Below, piece after piece: positions 45,924-55,531 of a stretch of 64,000 nt of DNA (the stretch's first letter is position 1; each line of letters begins with the position of its first letter). The notes under the pieces are model-generated. The model was not told the DNA's origin. It saw only the letters and a program-made list of their open reading frames with translations, and did not search any database. Both the position numbers and the translations under genes were made by a program. Origin of the DNA: Rubritalea profundi (GTDB lineage Bacteria > Verrucomicrobiota > Verrucomicrobiia > Verrucomicrobiales > Akkermansiaceae); NCBI RefSeq assembly GCF_002954445.1, contig NZ_MQWA01000001.1, positions 974,871 through 1,038,870 of the forward strand. The letters are read 5' to 3'.

Positions 45924-47830
45924 ATGAACATTATTTTGGGTACAGCGGGTCATATCGACCACGGCAAGTCATCCCTCATCAAGATTCTCTCGGGTATTGA
46001 CCCTGATAGATTGCCTGAAGAAAAGTCACGTGGAGTGACGATCGAGCTCGGTTTCGCTCACCTTAGTATAGGAGACTTCGAGATCGGCCTGATCGACGTC
46101 CCAGGCCACGCCGACTTTATCAACAACATGGTCTCAGGAGTCGGAGCTCTCGATATTGCCTTGTTCATTGTTGCTGCCGACGATGGCTGGATGCCCCAGT
46201 CCGAAGAGCACCTACAGATCCTCAACTACCTTGGCATCGACAATGTCATCATTGCCCTCACCAAGTCCGACCTCGCCGAAGACCTCGACTTCACCATCGA
46301 ACTCGTCCGCGAAGACCTCATCGGCACCACTATAGAAAATGCCCCCATCATTCCCGTTTCATCGATCACTGGTGACGGCATCGATGCGCTCAAAGCTGAA
46401 ATCCTTGAACGTGCCAAAAATCTCAAGTCAGCCCCAAAGCACCACGTACCAAGGCTATCGGTAGACCGAGCTTTCTCACCTAAAGGCACTGGCACCGTCA
46501 TCACTGGCACCCTAACAGGCCAAGCCGTCAACAAAGGCGACACACTAGTCTGCCTCCCACAAGGCCTCAGTGCCACCGTGCGAAACGTACAAAACCACAA
46601 CGTAGCACTCGATGCCTCCGTCAGTGGGATGCGCACAGCCCTCAATCTCCCCGACCTCCCTCTTAAGCAACGAGGTAAACCTGGCGTCAGTCGTGGCTCT
46701 CTACTCACACTTCCCGACCATCTCACCCCCGTCGGAACGATCGATGTCCTGCTCCAGCGCGAGAATCGCTCGATCACAGGTCAATCGGCCACCAACCGAG
46801 CGCTCAAAAACACCGAAACCGTCGTCCTGCACCACGGCACCAGTCGCACCCGCGCCCGCGTCATCTTGCTCGACAGAACCACCCTTGAGCTTGGTGATAA
46901 ATGCTTTGCCCAACTCCGACTAGAATCCCCGATAGCAGCCTGCACTGGCGACCGATTCGTCATCCGCGATGGCGGCCAGCAAGGCACCCTGCCGGCGGAA
47001 TTATACTTGATGCCGCAGCCAAGGCCCGCGGCTTCCGCAGTGACAAACGCTCTGCATTTCTCACCCTCCGCGCCAAAGCGCCAGAAACTCTCCGCCCCCT
47101 TATCCTGAGCGAACTCACTAAGTCGCCCGCGCTCTCAGCCTCTCAGCCTCTCACTAACATTCCCTTCACTAAACAGCACATCACCCAGACGGTCGAAAAG
47201 CTGGTGAAGGAAAAGAAAGCCGCCCAACGCGCCGGCTTGATTCTTGCCCCACATTGGTGGAAAGAAATCACCAGCAAAGCCGCAGCTCTCATCGACTCAT
47301 GGCACAAACACAACACGGACTCGCCGTCCATGCCTATCGGCACTTGGCGCACCCAGTTGTTAGCCGAGTCCACACCGGAACCACTTCTCGATGCCATAGA
47401 AAAACACCTACTCTCTAACGGCTACTCCAAACAGAAAGACGGCATTTGCAACGAAGATCACTCGCTCGAACTACCTGATCGCCTCGTCCCCTTTGCCTCA
47501 AGCATCCTCAAAACCTTCAAATCTAGCGGACTCACACCTCCTCCGCGTGTAGAGCTCGCGCCTGACGAGTCATCACAACAGGCCCTCACCTTCCTCATCC
47601 GCTCAGGTCAAGTCATCGAGCTCGACCCAAAGGCATTGTTAGACGCTGAGAACTTCCAAAAACTGCGCCAGTCAGTCATCGATCACCTTCAGACAAACGC
47701 CCGCGCCACAGCCAGCGAACTACGCGAGCAAAGCGGAGCCAGCCGCAAGTTCATCATGCCACTACTAGAAGGACTAGACGCCGAAGGCATCACCCGCCGC
47801 GACGGCGACTACAGAACATTAGCTCAGTAA
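45924..47830 (+). pseudogene. selB: Selenocysteine-specific elongation factor SelB, frame broken once
   Basis: About 635 residues after repair, normal for SelB. G domain: GTAGHIDHGKSSLIK (P-loop), GVTIELGFAHL (switch), DVPGHADF (G3), TKSD (G4). Beta-barrel domains follow. The frame breaks at RDGGQQGTL: one G added at 46991 (CCCTG-CCGG to CCCTGGCCGG) gives GTLAGGIILD, the expected sequence. The second frame has the winged-helix C-terminal domains that bind the SECIS hairpin. Delivers Sec-tRNA to the ribosome at UGA codons, so the organism probably makes selenoproteins; selA, selD and tRNA-Sec are not in the window. Confidence 0.9.
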
Positions 47831-47831
47831 G

Positions 47832-48158
47832 ATGAGCATGAAAAGGCGAGCCAAAATATTCTTCCAATTTTGCACACCAATTCTCGCTTTACTCGGCTTT
47901 ATTTCATCCTTTATCAAATGGGGTAGACCCGACCATTTTCATGGCCAAAGTTTTCCATTCCCTATCGTGATGTGGGATAAAGCAAAAAAATATAACGAAC
48001 ACCTCCCTGAGAACGACGAGACATTCATCGACTTTGTCGCCCCACAATCCCTTCTTCTCAACCCACTTGCATTTATTTTGACAGGTTTGTGCCTTTACCT
48101 TCTTTTTGAACTACTGTTAGCCACAACCAAGTTAGTGAAACACCTCAGAAAAAAGTAA
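47832..48158 (+). CDS. Small membrane protein of unknown function
   Basis: 108 residues with two membrane helices (FFQFCTPILALLGFISSFI and PLAFILTGLCLYLLFELLLA) separated by a polar loop of about 45 residues with a His-Phe-His cluster. Starts 1 nt after the selB stop. Not recognised. It may be co-transcribed with selB, but nothing links it functionally. Confidence 0.55.
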   Translation: MSMKRRAKIFFQFCTPILALLGFISSFIKWGRPDHFHGQSFPFPIVMWDKAKKYNEHLPENDETFIDFVAPQSLLLNPLAFILTGLCLYLLFELLLATTKLVKHLRKK

Positions 48159-48218
48159 ACATTCTTAGGCAAAAAAATCTGTCGCTTCTTCCCGGTCTTC
48201 GATCAACGATAATCAAGA

Positions 48219-48244
48219 TGTAACAACCTAATCACGTAACAACC
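48219..48244. repeat. Octanucleotide tandem repeat upstream of tlyA
   Basis: Units TGTAACAA, CCTAATCA, CGTAACAA just before the tlyA start (48253). Same family as 45602-45632. Confidence 0.6.
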
Positions 48245-48252
48245 AATTTCCC

Positions 48253-48981
48253 ATGAAAGAACGCGCCGACGCCCTCCTTGTATCTCGCAAACTTTGCGAT
48301 TCCCGTGAGCAAGCCAAACGACTCATCCTCGCTGGCGAAGTCCTCACTGGCACCACCGTGGTCTCAAAGCCCTCGACCAAGCTCGAAGTCGATGCGCATC
48401 TACTAGTCAAACAAAAGCCTAAATACGTCTCACGTGGCGGACTCAAACTCGAGGGTGCACTCAAGCATTTTGACTTCAACCCCGAGGGCTTGCTCTGTCT
48501 CGACTGCGGCGCCTCCACTGGTGGTTTCACCGATTGCCTCCTGCAGGCTGGCGCGGTCAAAGTGCACGCCATTGATGTCGGCACCAACCAGCTTGTTTGG
48601 AAAATTCGCAGCGATGAACGCGTTGTGGTGAAGGAAAAATTCAATGCCCGTCACATGGTGCCTGAGGATATTGGCGAGCAAGTTGATCTCTGTGTCACCG
48701 ATGTTTCCTTCATCTCACTGACAAAAATCCTCCCACCACTTTTCAGCGTCCTCAAACCCGACGGTCACATCATCTGCCTCGTGAAACCCCAGTTCGAACT
48801 CCAGCGCGATGACGTCGGCAAGGGCGGCATCGTCCGCGATCCAGAACTCCACCAGAAAGCGGTGGATAAAATCCGCGACTTCGTCACCGAGGCACTAGGC
48901 TACCAATGGCTCGACTACACCACCTCCCCCATCACCGGCACCGACGGTAATGTCGAGTACTTGGCTCTGCTGAGTTTCTAG
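48253..48981 (+). CDS. tlyA: TlyA-family rRNA methyltransferase
   Basis: 242 residues. N-terminal S4 RNA-binding domain (ERADALLVSRKLCDSREQAKRLILAGEV), then an FtsJ-like SAM methyltransferase: YVSRGGLKLEGAL, LDCGASTGGFTDCLLQAGA (SAM motif), DVSFISLTKILPP and KPQFEL with the catalytic Lys. TlyA enzymes 2'-O-methylate 16S and 23S rRNA. Cytoplasmic. No operon partner; the decayed IS region follows. Confidence 0.93.
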   Translation: MKERADALLVSRKLCDSREQAKRLILAGEVLTGTTVVSKPSTKLEVDAHLLVKQKPKYVSRGGLKLEGALKHFDFNPEGLLCLDCGASTGGFTDCLLQAGAVKVHAIDVGTNQLVWKIRSDERVVVKEKFNARHMVPEDIGEQVDLCVTDVSFISLTKILPPLFSVLKPDGHIICLVKPQFELQRDDVGKGGIVRDPELHQKAVDKIRDFVTEALGYQWLDYTTSPITGTDGNVEYLALLSF

Positions 48982-49205
48982 GGTTTGAGCTTCGCCCTTC
49001 ATCATAGGAGGGGCCTATTGTTAACCAAATTCATCTGATCGCTTAGTAGTTATCCATCAGCATTAACCTAAGTCGCAAGGCTGCTGTCTGTTAGATTTAA
49101 ATAGCACCACAAAAAGATAAAAAACACGGGAATACTTGACTCACCTAACAGTTCCCCATGCTTGGTATGTTCAATATCTAAACAGGCGCCAAGGCCGACC
49201 ACCTG

Positions 49206-49416
49206 TTAAAGAAACTCTCTGCTAAGATCGTAAGTTTTGCGACTCTTTCTGGCTTAATCATACGAACAAGCAAATCCTTCAAGCCCAGTATTCCTCATGG
49301 CTCTCATCACAGCCGCCCAGCAAGGAAAAGCCACATTCAGCAAAATTGCAATGGAGATGCATGAACTCGATGAGTCATGCACTATCAGCCCTCAAGCACT
49401 TTGGAATCATCAGCCA
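49206..49416 (+). pseudogene. N-terminal remnant of an IS4-family transposase
   Basis: Two overlapping phases carry parts of a transposase N-terminus: LKKLSAKIVSFATLSGLI...SKSFKPS, then MALITAAQQGKATFSKIAMEMHELDESCTISPQALW. The pattern (K-L-x-G, then a Leu-rich segment with SxQALW) is typical of IS4-type proteins. The catalytic domain is missing. The stretch 48982-49205 before it shows nothing recognisable. Confidence 0.5.
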
Positions 49417-49500
49417 TATCAACGTAAGACTTAGCAATTGTCTAGCCAATCGCCCTGTCATGATGGGCTGCATCACACTCAAAATCTAGACACAAAAAAA

Positions 49501-49563
49501 GCGACCCGATTGTGCATCATCTGGAAAAACCCAAAAACCAGAAATGATATTCAATCGGGCCGC
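49501..49563. repeat. Long IS-associated hairpin
   Basis: GCGACCCGATTG (49501-49512) pairs with CAATCGGGCCGC (49552-49563, one mismatch); inner ATCAT/ATGAT and CTGG/CCAG pairs extend it. An A run precedes it. Probably the end or terminator of the decayed IS4-type element; a related sequence occurs at 37597. Confidence 0.55.
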
Positions 49564-49734
49564 CTAAAAATTCGCGACGCTTGAACAATACCCCATGGAA
49601 TGTTATCCGTCAACCACCTTTTTGAAATTATGTTTTGCTCGTGTTGCCTCATTGAAGAGGACACACAAAAAATATGATCTAACTGTAAATAGCTCCCGTT
49701 GCTTCATAAATAAGGACACTCTACGGCAACCATG

Positions 49735-51095
49735 ACCATGAGTGAAAAAAGCATCAAAGAATACACAATCATGGGTATCCAAAATTACGGGATCTTGTAC
49801 TACCATTCGTCGGCTAATTCGGCCAGAGAATCGCTGTAGGTAAGACGATGAGACAAGCTGAACCTCAGCCAGCGAATAAAACGAAACGTCCTCTGTGAGG
49901 CTGTCTCGAAGAAACCATTTATGAAGGAAATTGGTAATTTTTTTTCGCCATCCTCTATTTTTTGTTTTTTCGCGGATTATCTTTTTCTTTGGCTCAACTT
50001 TGTCCTTCATGCCCTCTACCTTGTGAAGATGGTTTTCCATTAGTAGCATCAGATTGTGAGTCAGGTTCTCGAAGAGAGCGTGTGCCTCTTTCGCCTCGTT
50101 CGAACTTGCTCAGGGACGATTTTCTTCAAGTTTTGTTTTTAGCTCGTCGAATACCTTTTCGATATCCCAGCGATGCTTGTAGAGTAAGACGATGGTCCAT
50201 GCTGCAAGGGTCAATTCATCGGTCAAATAGCGATATTAGACCCCATCGGCTAGATTAATATAAATGATTTGGCGGATTTCAAAGCCCTCGGACGTCTCGA
50301 CCATTCTGTCCGACATCACACCTTCGTTGCGCTTGTCTGAATAGTCGATGACTCGATGATCACTGATAAAATTGGTGACACTATTGCTTTTTTCCAAAGT
50401 CACGAAATAAATACCCTTTTGGGATTTAGCATTCATCCAGAATTGGTAATCAATGCTGGGCCGATCCCATAGGTAGAGCACTTTCGTCCACTTTGGAGCT
50501 TGGTCTCGAAGATTCTCAAGACTTTGGCGTTTGAGCATTTTCATGTCGTGCTCACTTTTTTTGCCATCCTTTGGTTTAGCTAAGTCCATGTAGCCAAGGT
50601 GATGGGTACGGAGATCTAACTTAAAGAAGTGTCCTGTTGCTGACTTGGATGGTTCTCTGAGAGGAGACGCATCGGATGTGGTCTTAGGGACGAAAATGGC
50701 CGCTTTTTGATAGTGACATCGCCAGCAAGAAGATGCCACTTTTTGAGTTCATCAATTCGGCTCAACTCATCAGTAATATGCTCCCGGAGCGGGATTTTCA
50801 TTAGCTGATTCATGTGTCTTTGATGCTTTAACCTTCTGCCACTTTTGATACTTTCAAAGATATGGCTAACAGTTACTTTTTTGCCATCAAGTTTACGGTA
50901 GTTTTGGACAAAGCCGTTGCCTGATACAGCAGAGCTTATGCAGCGTTCGATTCCCATTTGGAGGTATTCAAAATCACTCAATCCATGGCAATCTCGTTGG
51001 TGATCTGAGATGGGAAATAGTTCAAATAAAGGATTGAAGAACCGTTGAGAAAAGTTAGCATCTATAGAGGTTCTGGTCATGGGAATTTTGTCCAA
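49735..51095 (-). pseudogene. IS4-family transposase, broken by frameshifts and a nonsense codon
   Basis: Pieces in several frames read as one IS4 transposase: MDKIPMTRTSIDANFSQRFF start, LSRIDELKKWHLLAGDVTIKK, YLWDRPSIDYQFW, and YKHRWDIEKVFDELK, which is the IS4 Y-(2)-R-(3)-E-(6)-K signature (near 50145-50190). Shortly after it, RP-stop-ASSNEA shows a TGG-to-TGA change. The C-terminal frame runs into the terminal repeats of the other element. Non-functional. Confidence 0.8.
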
Positions 51096-51263
51096 CCCAC
51101 CCCTCTAAAACAAGGTTTACTTGTACTTAAATGCTGTTTTTCTTCGTTTACTTCACTCAAGAAGCTTTATCCGACCCTTGAAGTGTCGAGCCCCATCATG
51201 GGACGCTGAGATAATGGAAAAGCGTCTTTTTGAGTCCTGGAATCCCCCGAATTTTGGATACCC

Positions 51264-52425
51264 ATGTACACAATAACCATGCGGGAAAGATACGCCCGCA
51301 TGACAGGTCGCAGAGCAAAAACCAAACTTCTTAATGAATTCGTAACAGTCACTGGCTGGGATCGAAAATATGCCAATAAAGTCATCCTCGGGCTAAAAAG
51401 AAAAACAGGCAGCAAGGAGCCCCAAAACAGTATGAAAAAGTCACTGTGGAAGCACTTATAAAGTGTTGGATAGTGATGGACCAACCATGTGGTAAAAGAA
51501 TGAAGGATGCTCTGCCGTTGTGGACACCGCATCTAAATATCGCCACGAAGAATCGCCAATAATTAGAAGCCATTAGTGCCGCTAGCATTGATCGATTATT
51601 GAAAGATTTCAAAGTTCACGTAGGCAAGAAAATTCGCCCACCCAACCCAGCCTCAGGAGTGAAAAGTCTGGTAGAAGCTAGGGCCGAGAACTGGGACACA
51701 TGTGAGCCTGGTTGGACAGAAGTAGACACAGTAGCACACTGTGGAGGAAACATGGGCGGCAGCTTCATATGGACACTAACCAGTGTAGATATAGCAAGCG
51801 GCTGGACAGAGATACGAGCTATATGAAATCGAGGGCAACACGCCTCGCTACAAGGTTTGGAATCCATATATGAAAGCCAACCGTTCACCTTATTGGGACT
51901 CAATAGCGACAACGAAGGCGAATTTTCAAACTACTTTGTATACGACTGGCTGAAAGAAAAAGATATTCATCAGACAAGGTCTCGACCCTATTTTAAAAAC
52001 GACAAAGCCTATGTTGAGCAGAAGAAGTACACCCACGTAAGAAGCTTCCTAGGTTACGAAAGACTCTATCACCAAGAGCAGCTCGAAGAGCTCAATGAGC
52101 TACTCCGACTATGGGGTCTCTGGAATAATCTTTACAGAGTCACAATGAAGCAAAAAAATCGAATTAGGGGAAGGCTCGAAATTTATTAGTAGACATGAAA
52201 AAAGAGCTTTAGCCCAGCCCATGGATTACTCGCGAGCTGGAAATTATCAGATGACCAAACAGCCACGATAAAGCATCACCTAAGATCAATAATCCGTTTG
52301 AAATGCAAGTGGAAATACGCAGGAAAGAAAACGCATTTTGGGCAAAACGTAAGGAACTCATCCAGCAGGATATTGCAGAATCGCTTGCCTCGGAAGGCAC
52401 CAAACCAACCCAAAATCAAGATTCG
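51264..52425 (+). pseudogene. Integrase-catalytic-core (rve) transposase, degenerate
   Basis: N-terminal MRERYARMTGRRAKTKLLNEF segment, a middle part with an in-frame stop and at least two frameshifts, and a recognisable catalytic core: D in GWTEVDTVAHCGG, D in LLGLNSDNEGEF, E in KNDKAYVEQKK (DDE), followed by THVRSFLGYERL. This is the transposase type often annotated as IS481-like or ISNCY integrase. The TIRs listed above flank it. Confidence 0.78.
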
Positions 52426-52499
52426 TAGAGTGTCCTAATTATGAGGCAACGCTACACAGTATGATCAAGAGCTTCGGTGTGCTCTATTTATGAGGCAAC

Positions 52500-52722
52500 A
52501 GGTTAGGAGACCACTTCAGATTTTATGTGGTAAGGCTCAAACACTTTCGACTGTGCTTAGAGCCCGTATTTGGAGGGTAAAGCAATATGATTGCTATAAT
52601 GTTCCGAAGAAGAGGCATTTAAATAGCTAGCCAACACACGCTCGATTTAAGAGCTCACTGAGCGAAGAGTTAAATTTGAACGGCCGAGATGTAGTCGATC
52701 GAACAAGCTTCTCACACTAGCC
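52500..52722. other. Spacer between the IS remnant and the zinc operon
   Basis: I see no gene or repeat that I can support in these 220 bp. The right end carries the operators and promoter of the downstream operon. Confidence 0.4.
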
Positions 52723-52747
52723 ACTATTGCAACATTGTTGCAATAGT
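52723..52747. promoter_or_regulatory. Operator 1: 25-bp perfect palindrome (Zur-box-like)
   Basis: Twelve-bp arms (half-site ACTATTGCAACA, centre T, exact complement). The core is GCAAC-x3-GTTGC. It lies 38 bp before the FeoB-like start. Gene content downstream (two COG0523 GTPases, FolE2, HisI/CysRS/ThrRS paralogues) points to the zinc repressor Zur of the Fur family, whose boxes are AT-rich palindromes of about this length. The exact consensus for this phylum is not known to me. Confidence 0.7.
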
Positions 52748-52764
52748 TGTTGACTATATCCATA

Positions 52765-52783
52765 AACGCAACTTAGTTGCATT
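52765..52783. promoter_or_regulatory. Operator 2: second GCAAC-x3-GTTGC palindrome
   Basis: GCAACT-T-AGTTGC (52768-52780) with partial symmetry outside, centred 39 bp after operator 1 and ending just before the ATG at 52785. Candidate promoter elements (TTGCAA 52738-52743, CATAAA 52761-52766, 17-bp spacing) lie between and over the two sites, so bound repressor would block RNA polymerase. Confidence 0.6.
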
Positions 52784-52784
52784 A

Positions 52785-54509
52785 ATGTTCGCCGTAGCTC
52801 ATAAGTCCTTTGTAGATTGTGCCAGTGATCCAGGCAAAAATCTTTTAGCGGGGAATTGCCCAGTCTACACTTGTGTGGTGTTTGGCTGTGAAAGCGTGGG
52901 AAAAACACAATTACTAGCATCTCTAACAGGCAGACTCCCAGTATCTGAAAACTTCCTTGGATCTACTATTGCTTGTGACACGTATATCGATGTAGATCTG
53001 TGCTGGACTGACACACCAGGTATCGTGCGCGAATCTGAAACACAGGCCACACGATCTGCGCTTGAGCACATCGACTTGGCAAACCGCGTGATGTTGGTAG
53101 CGCGTGCAGACCGCGCTGCAGATGAGCTACCTGCACTCCTCCCCACTGCTGCCGGCAAACTTGGCTTTGTCGCGCTTACCTTTGCCGACAAAATTTCTAG
53201 TGAAAATGAAATCCAAACCGAAAAGCTAGAAAAAGCACTCGGCGTTCCCGTCTTTCTAGTCAATGCACGTGAGCTAAAAGCCAGTGAAGCATCGGCAATC
53301 CGCAATGCCGTGAGGACCTCTACAGAGAAATTCAGCACTATCTGCAATTCTATACCAGAGATACTACCTCTTCCAGAAAAAGTAAAAACTGCAAAGAAAA
53401 ACCTCTGGCTCGCACTCTGCTCGAACCCTCTTATCGCCTTTCTGCTTCTTTTCCTCCCTGCTGCACTAGCTATTCTTTACACTAACAGTTTTGCCGACTG
53501 GCTCTATGACCCTATCGCAAGAGTAATTAAGCCAGCTCTAGAGGCTGTGACTACTTGGCCAGGTCTACCTGCAGCTCTCATCGGTGGTGATTATGGTCTG
53601 CTGGCGATGTTTCCATTTCTACTACTCTACGCAGTTCCCTCAATCATCGTCTTTTCTGCCGTTCTCGCGATTTACAAGTCGACAGGCCTCATCGATCGCC
53701 TGTCTTATGCGCTACACCCTCTACTTCGTCCTGTAGGCCTCGGCGGGCGCGAGCTTGTGCGCGTAGTGATGGGCTTCGGCTGTAATGTTCCTGCTATTGT
53801 GGCCAGCCGCTCTTGCCATAGTTGCTCCCGTTGCGCCTGTGTTTCGGCAATTTCCTTTGGCGCAGCGTGCTCCTACCAGCTTCCTGCGACTCTTGCTGTA
53901 TTTGCGGCAGCTGGCATGGCTGAGCTCGGTATGGTTTATCTAGCCGTTCTAGCTGTGACCACGCTGATCTATTTGCGTTTTACCACTCCGAAAATCTTGC
54001 GCCTAGCGAGCAATGCAATTGTTGCCCCGCCTGTCGACTCACTGATTCGTCCATCATGGCGTGCGGTGTGGAGAGAAGTTGCTAGTAGCCTCAAATCTTT
54101 CGTGATAATGGCATTCCCAATTTTTGTGGTGATCTGTATTGCAGCCTCACTGCTAGATTATCTGGGAGTGATTGCTAGTCTGTCTGAAGTTTTAGCTCCA
54201 GCCCTCGCTCTTTTCAACCTGCCTGCAGATGCGGCATCAGCAGTGGTGCTCGGCTCTATTCGTAAAGACGGCATCGCTATCGGCCTACTAGATGGTAGTG
54301 GAGAAGGGCTAAAAGTAGCTCTAACCACACCAGCTCAGGTGCTCACAGCCGTTTACCTTTCTGGTGTTCTACTACCTTGCCTCGTCACCGTTTTCACTAT
54401 CATCAAAGAAATGCGCTGGAAATTCGCCGCCAGTCTCTGTGCCAAACAAATGCTGTGGGCTTCTGGTTTCGCCATGATCATCGCGTGGAGTGGCGCCTTC
54501 CTCTTTTAA
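52785..54509 (+). CDS. FeoB-like GTPase-transporter with cysteine-rich gate (candidate zinc importer)
   Basis: 574 residues. N-terminal GTPase: P-loop GCESVGKT (34-41), DTPG (76-79), but the NKxD specificity motif is replaced by TFADK (132-136). It is followed by two Gate domains and about eight membrane helices. The FeoB gate motif GCNVPAI (332-338) is kept, but the next stretch, SRSCHSCSRCACVSAIS, carries C344, C347, C350 and C352, and AACSYQLP (C362) stands where FeoB has MSCSARLP. Classical FeoB imports Fe2+ in the inner membrane. Here the position as first gene of a Zur-like regulon and the added thiols suggest Zn2+ uptake (inference). No feoA is present. Some proteobacterial FeoB-like proteins share this Cys-rich form. 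Confidence 0.8.
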   Translation: MFAVAHKSFVDCASDPGKNLLAGNCPVYTCVVFGCESVGKTQLLASLTGRLPVSENFLGSTIACDTYIDVDLCWTDTPGIVRESETQATRSALEHIDLANRVMLVARADRAADELPALLPTAAGKLGFVALTFADKISSENEIQTEKLEKALGVPVFLVNARELKASEASAIRNAVRTSTEKFSTICNSIPEILPLPEKVKTAKKNLWLALCSNPLIAFLLLFLPAALAILYTNSFADWLYDPIARVIKPALEAVTTWPGLPAALIGGDYGLLAMFPFLLLYAVPSIIVFSAVLAIYKSTGLIDRLSYALHPLLRPVGLGGRELVRVVMGFGCNVPAIVASRSCHSCSRCACVSAISFGAACSYQLPATLAVFAAAGMAELGMVYLAVLAVTTLIYLRFTTPKILRLASNAIVAPPVDSLIRPSWRAVWREVASSLKSFVIMAFPIFVVICIAASLLDYLGVIASLSEVLAPALALFNLPADAASAVVLGSIRKDGIAIGLLDGSGEGLKVALTTPAQVLTAVYLSGVLLPCLVTVFTIIKEMRWKFAASLCAKQMLWASGFAMIIAWSGAFLF

Positions 54510-54528
54510 ACAAAGCAAACACTGAGCA

Positions 54529-54957
54529 ATGAATAAACCTGTTAGAAAACTTTTCTCTGTTGTTCAAGAAGAGCCCAAAGCTGATCCGAACCAGAAGGAA
54601 ATGGTGAATCGCAAAGCCGAGGCTCAGCGCGTGGTCAAACGCCTCGAAAAAATTATCAAAGAGCACTACCAAGCGTCGCTTTCTCTCAGCATCGACCTTT
54701 CTGACGAGAACCTAAAAATCGTTACTAATGCCCTGCGCGATCACGCCCGCGGCGGCACTGGCAATATCACACTCAAGGAGAATGACGAAATTCGCGCTCA
54801 CTGCCTCAATCGTCTATTTGAGGAACTCGTAGAAGAGCCCAGCAACATTCTCTACACCACGTCCACTGGAGCCGACACCATGCGCTATGACGCCATGGAC
54901 CTCACTTTCTGGATCGAGTGTCTCGACCTTTTAGACCAATCGATCGCAGCTCAATAG
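54529..54957 (+). CDS. Small soluble protein of unknown function in the zinc operon
   Basis: 142 residues, acidic/basic mixed, mostly helical (KAEAQRVVKRLEKIIKEHYQ, NLKIVTNALRDHA), with DLTFWIECLDLLDQSIA at the end. No membrane segment, no Cys/His cluster apart from single residues. Not recognised. Located 19 nt after the FeoB-like gene and before the HisI paralogue, so it belongs to the operon and may assist the transporter. Confidence 0.55.
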   Translation: MNKPVRKLFSVVQEEPKADPNQKEMVNRKAEAQRVVKRLEKIIKEHYQASLSLSIDLSDENLKIVTNALRDHARGGTGNITLKENDEIRAHCLNRLFEELVEEPSNILYTTSTGADTMRYDAMDLTFWIECLDLLDQSIAAQ

Positions 54958-55005
54958 AGCTCCCAACAAAATCTAACTCTACATAACAACACTCCAACAA
55001 CCATT

Positions 55006-55524
55006 ATGTCTAACGATATCGAATCCACAATTGCTTCTATTCCATTTGCAGAGCGTGAATCAGTACACCAGGTAGAAGAAGCCAAAGACCTGGCACCAAA
55101 GTTTGACGAAAAGGGCTGCATTCCATGTATCACCATGCACGCAGAGAGCAAAGAGGTACTCATGTTCGCATTCATGAACGAAGAAGCGCTTCGCCTCACC
55201 ATTTCTACAAGGCTTGCACACTACTGGTCACGCTCCCGTCAGCAGCTTTGGAAAAAGGGTGAAACATCTGGCATGTTTCAACACGTGCAGCGCATCCTCA
55301 TCGATGACGACCAAGACTGTGTGATTATCGAGGTAGCACTCACGCCTCCATCTATCGGCGGCAAAGAAGCATCCTGCCACGTTGGCTACCGCTCTTGCTT
55401 CTACCGCGAGATTCCGCTCGATACTAAACCTGGTGAAGCTGTAGAGCTCAAGTTCACTGAAGGAGAGAAATCCTTCGACGAAAAGGAAGTTTACAAAGGT
55501 ACAGCGAACCCAACACAACTCTAA
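55006..55524 (+). CDS. hisI: Phosphoribosyl-AMP cyclohydrolase paralogue (HisI2) with altered zinc site
   Basis: 172 residues. HisI opens the purine ring of PR-AMP in histidine synthesis. MFAFMNEEALRLTI, AHYWSRSRQQLWKKGETSG and SCHVGYRSCFYR are family hallmarks. The zinc site of normal enzymes uses a Cys of the DCD-x-D motif plus two Cys in SCH and SCF. Here the first motif reads DDDQD: Cys to Asp101, while C124 and C131 stay. This fits a paralogue that keeps working, or uses another metal, under zinc starvation, as known for COG0523-linked HisI copies. An N-terminal 35-residue extension is unusual. Confidence 0.85.
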   Translation: MSNDIESTIASIPFAERESVHQVEEAKDLAPKFDEKGCIPCITMHAESKEVLMFAFMNEEALRLTISTRLAHYWSRSRQQLWKKGETSGMFQHVQRILIDDDQDCVIIEVALTPPSIGGKEASCHVGYRSCFYREIPLDTKPGEAVELKFTEGEKSFDEKEVYKGTANPTQL

Positions 55525-55531
55525 CTCACTG

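Larger units (their letters stand above)
49643..52499. mobile_element. Decayed IS (rve/DDE integrase type) with nested IS4-type element
   Basis: Inverted terminal repeats occur twice at each end: left GTTGCCTCATTGAAGAGGAC (49643) and GTTGCTTCATAAATAAGGAC (49698); right, complement of GTTGCCTCATAATTAGGAC (52430-52450) and of GTTGCCTCATAAATAGAGC (52477-52499). Inside are a plus-strand integrase-type transposase pseudogene and, between it and the left end, a minus-strand IS4-type pseudogene. The doubled ends suggest two insertions of related elements. Separates tlyA from the zinc operon. Confidence 0.7.
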
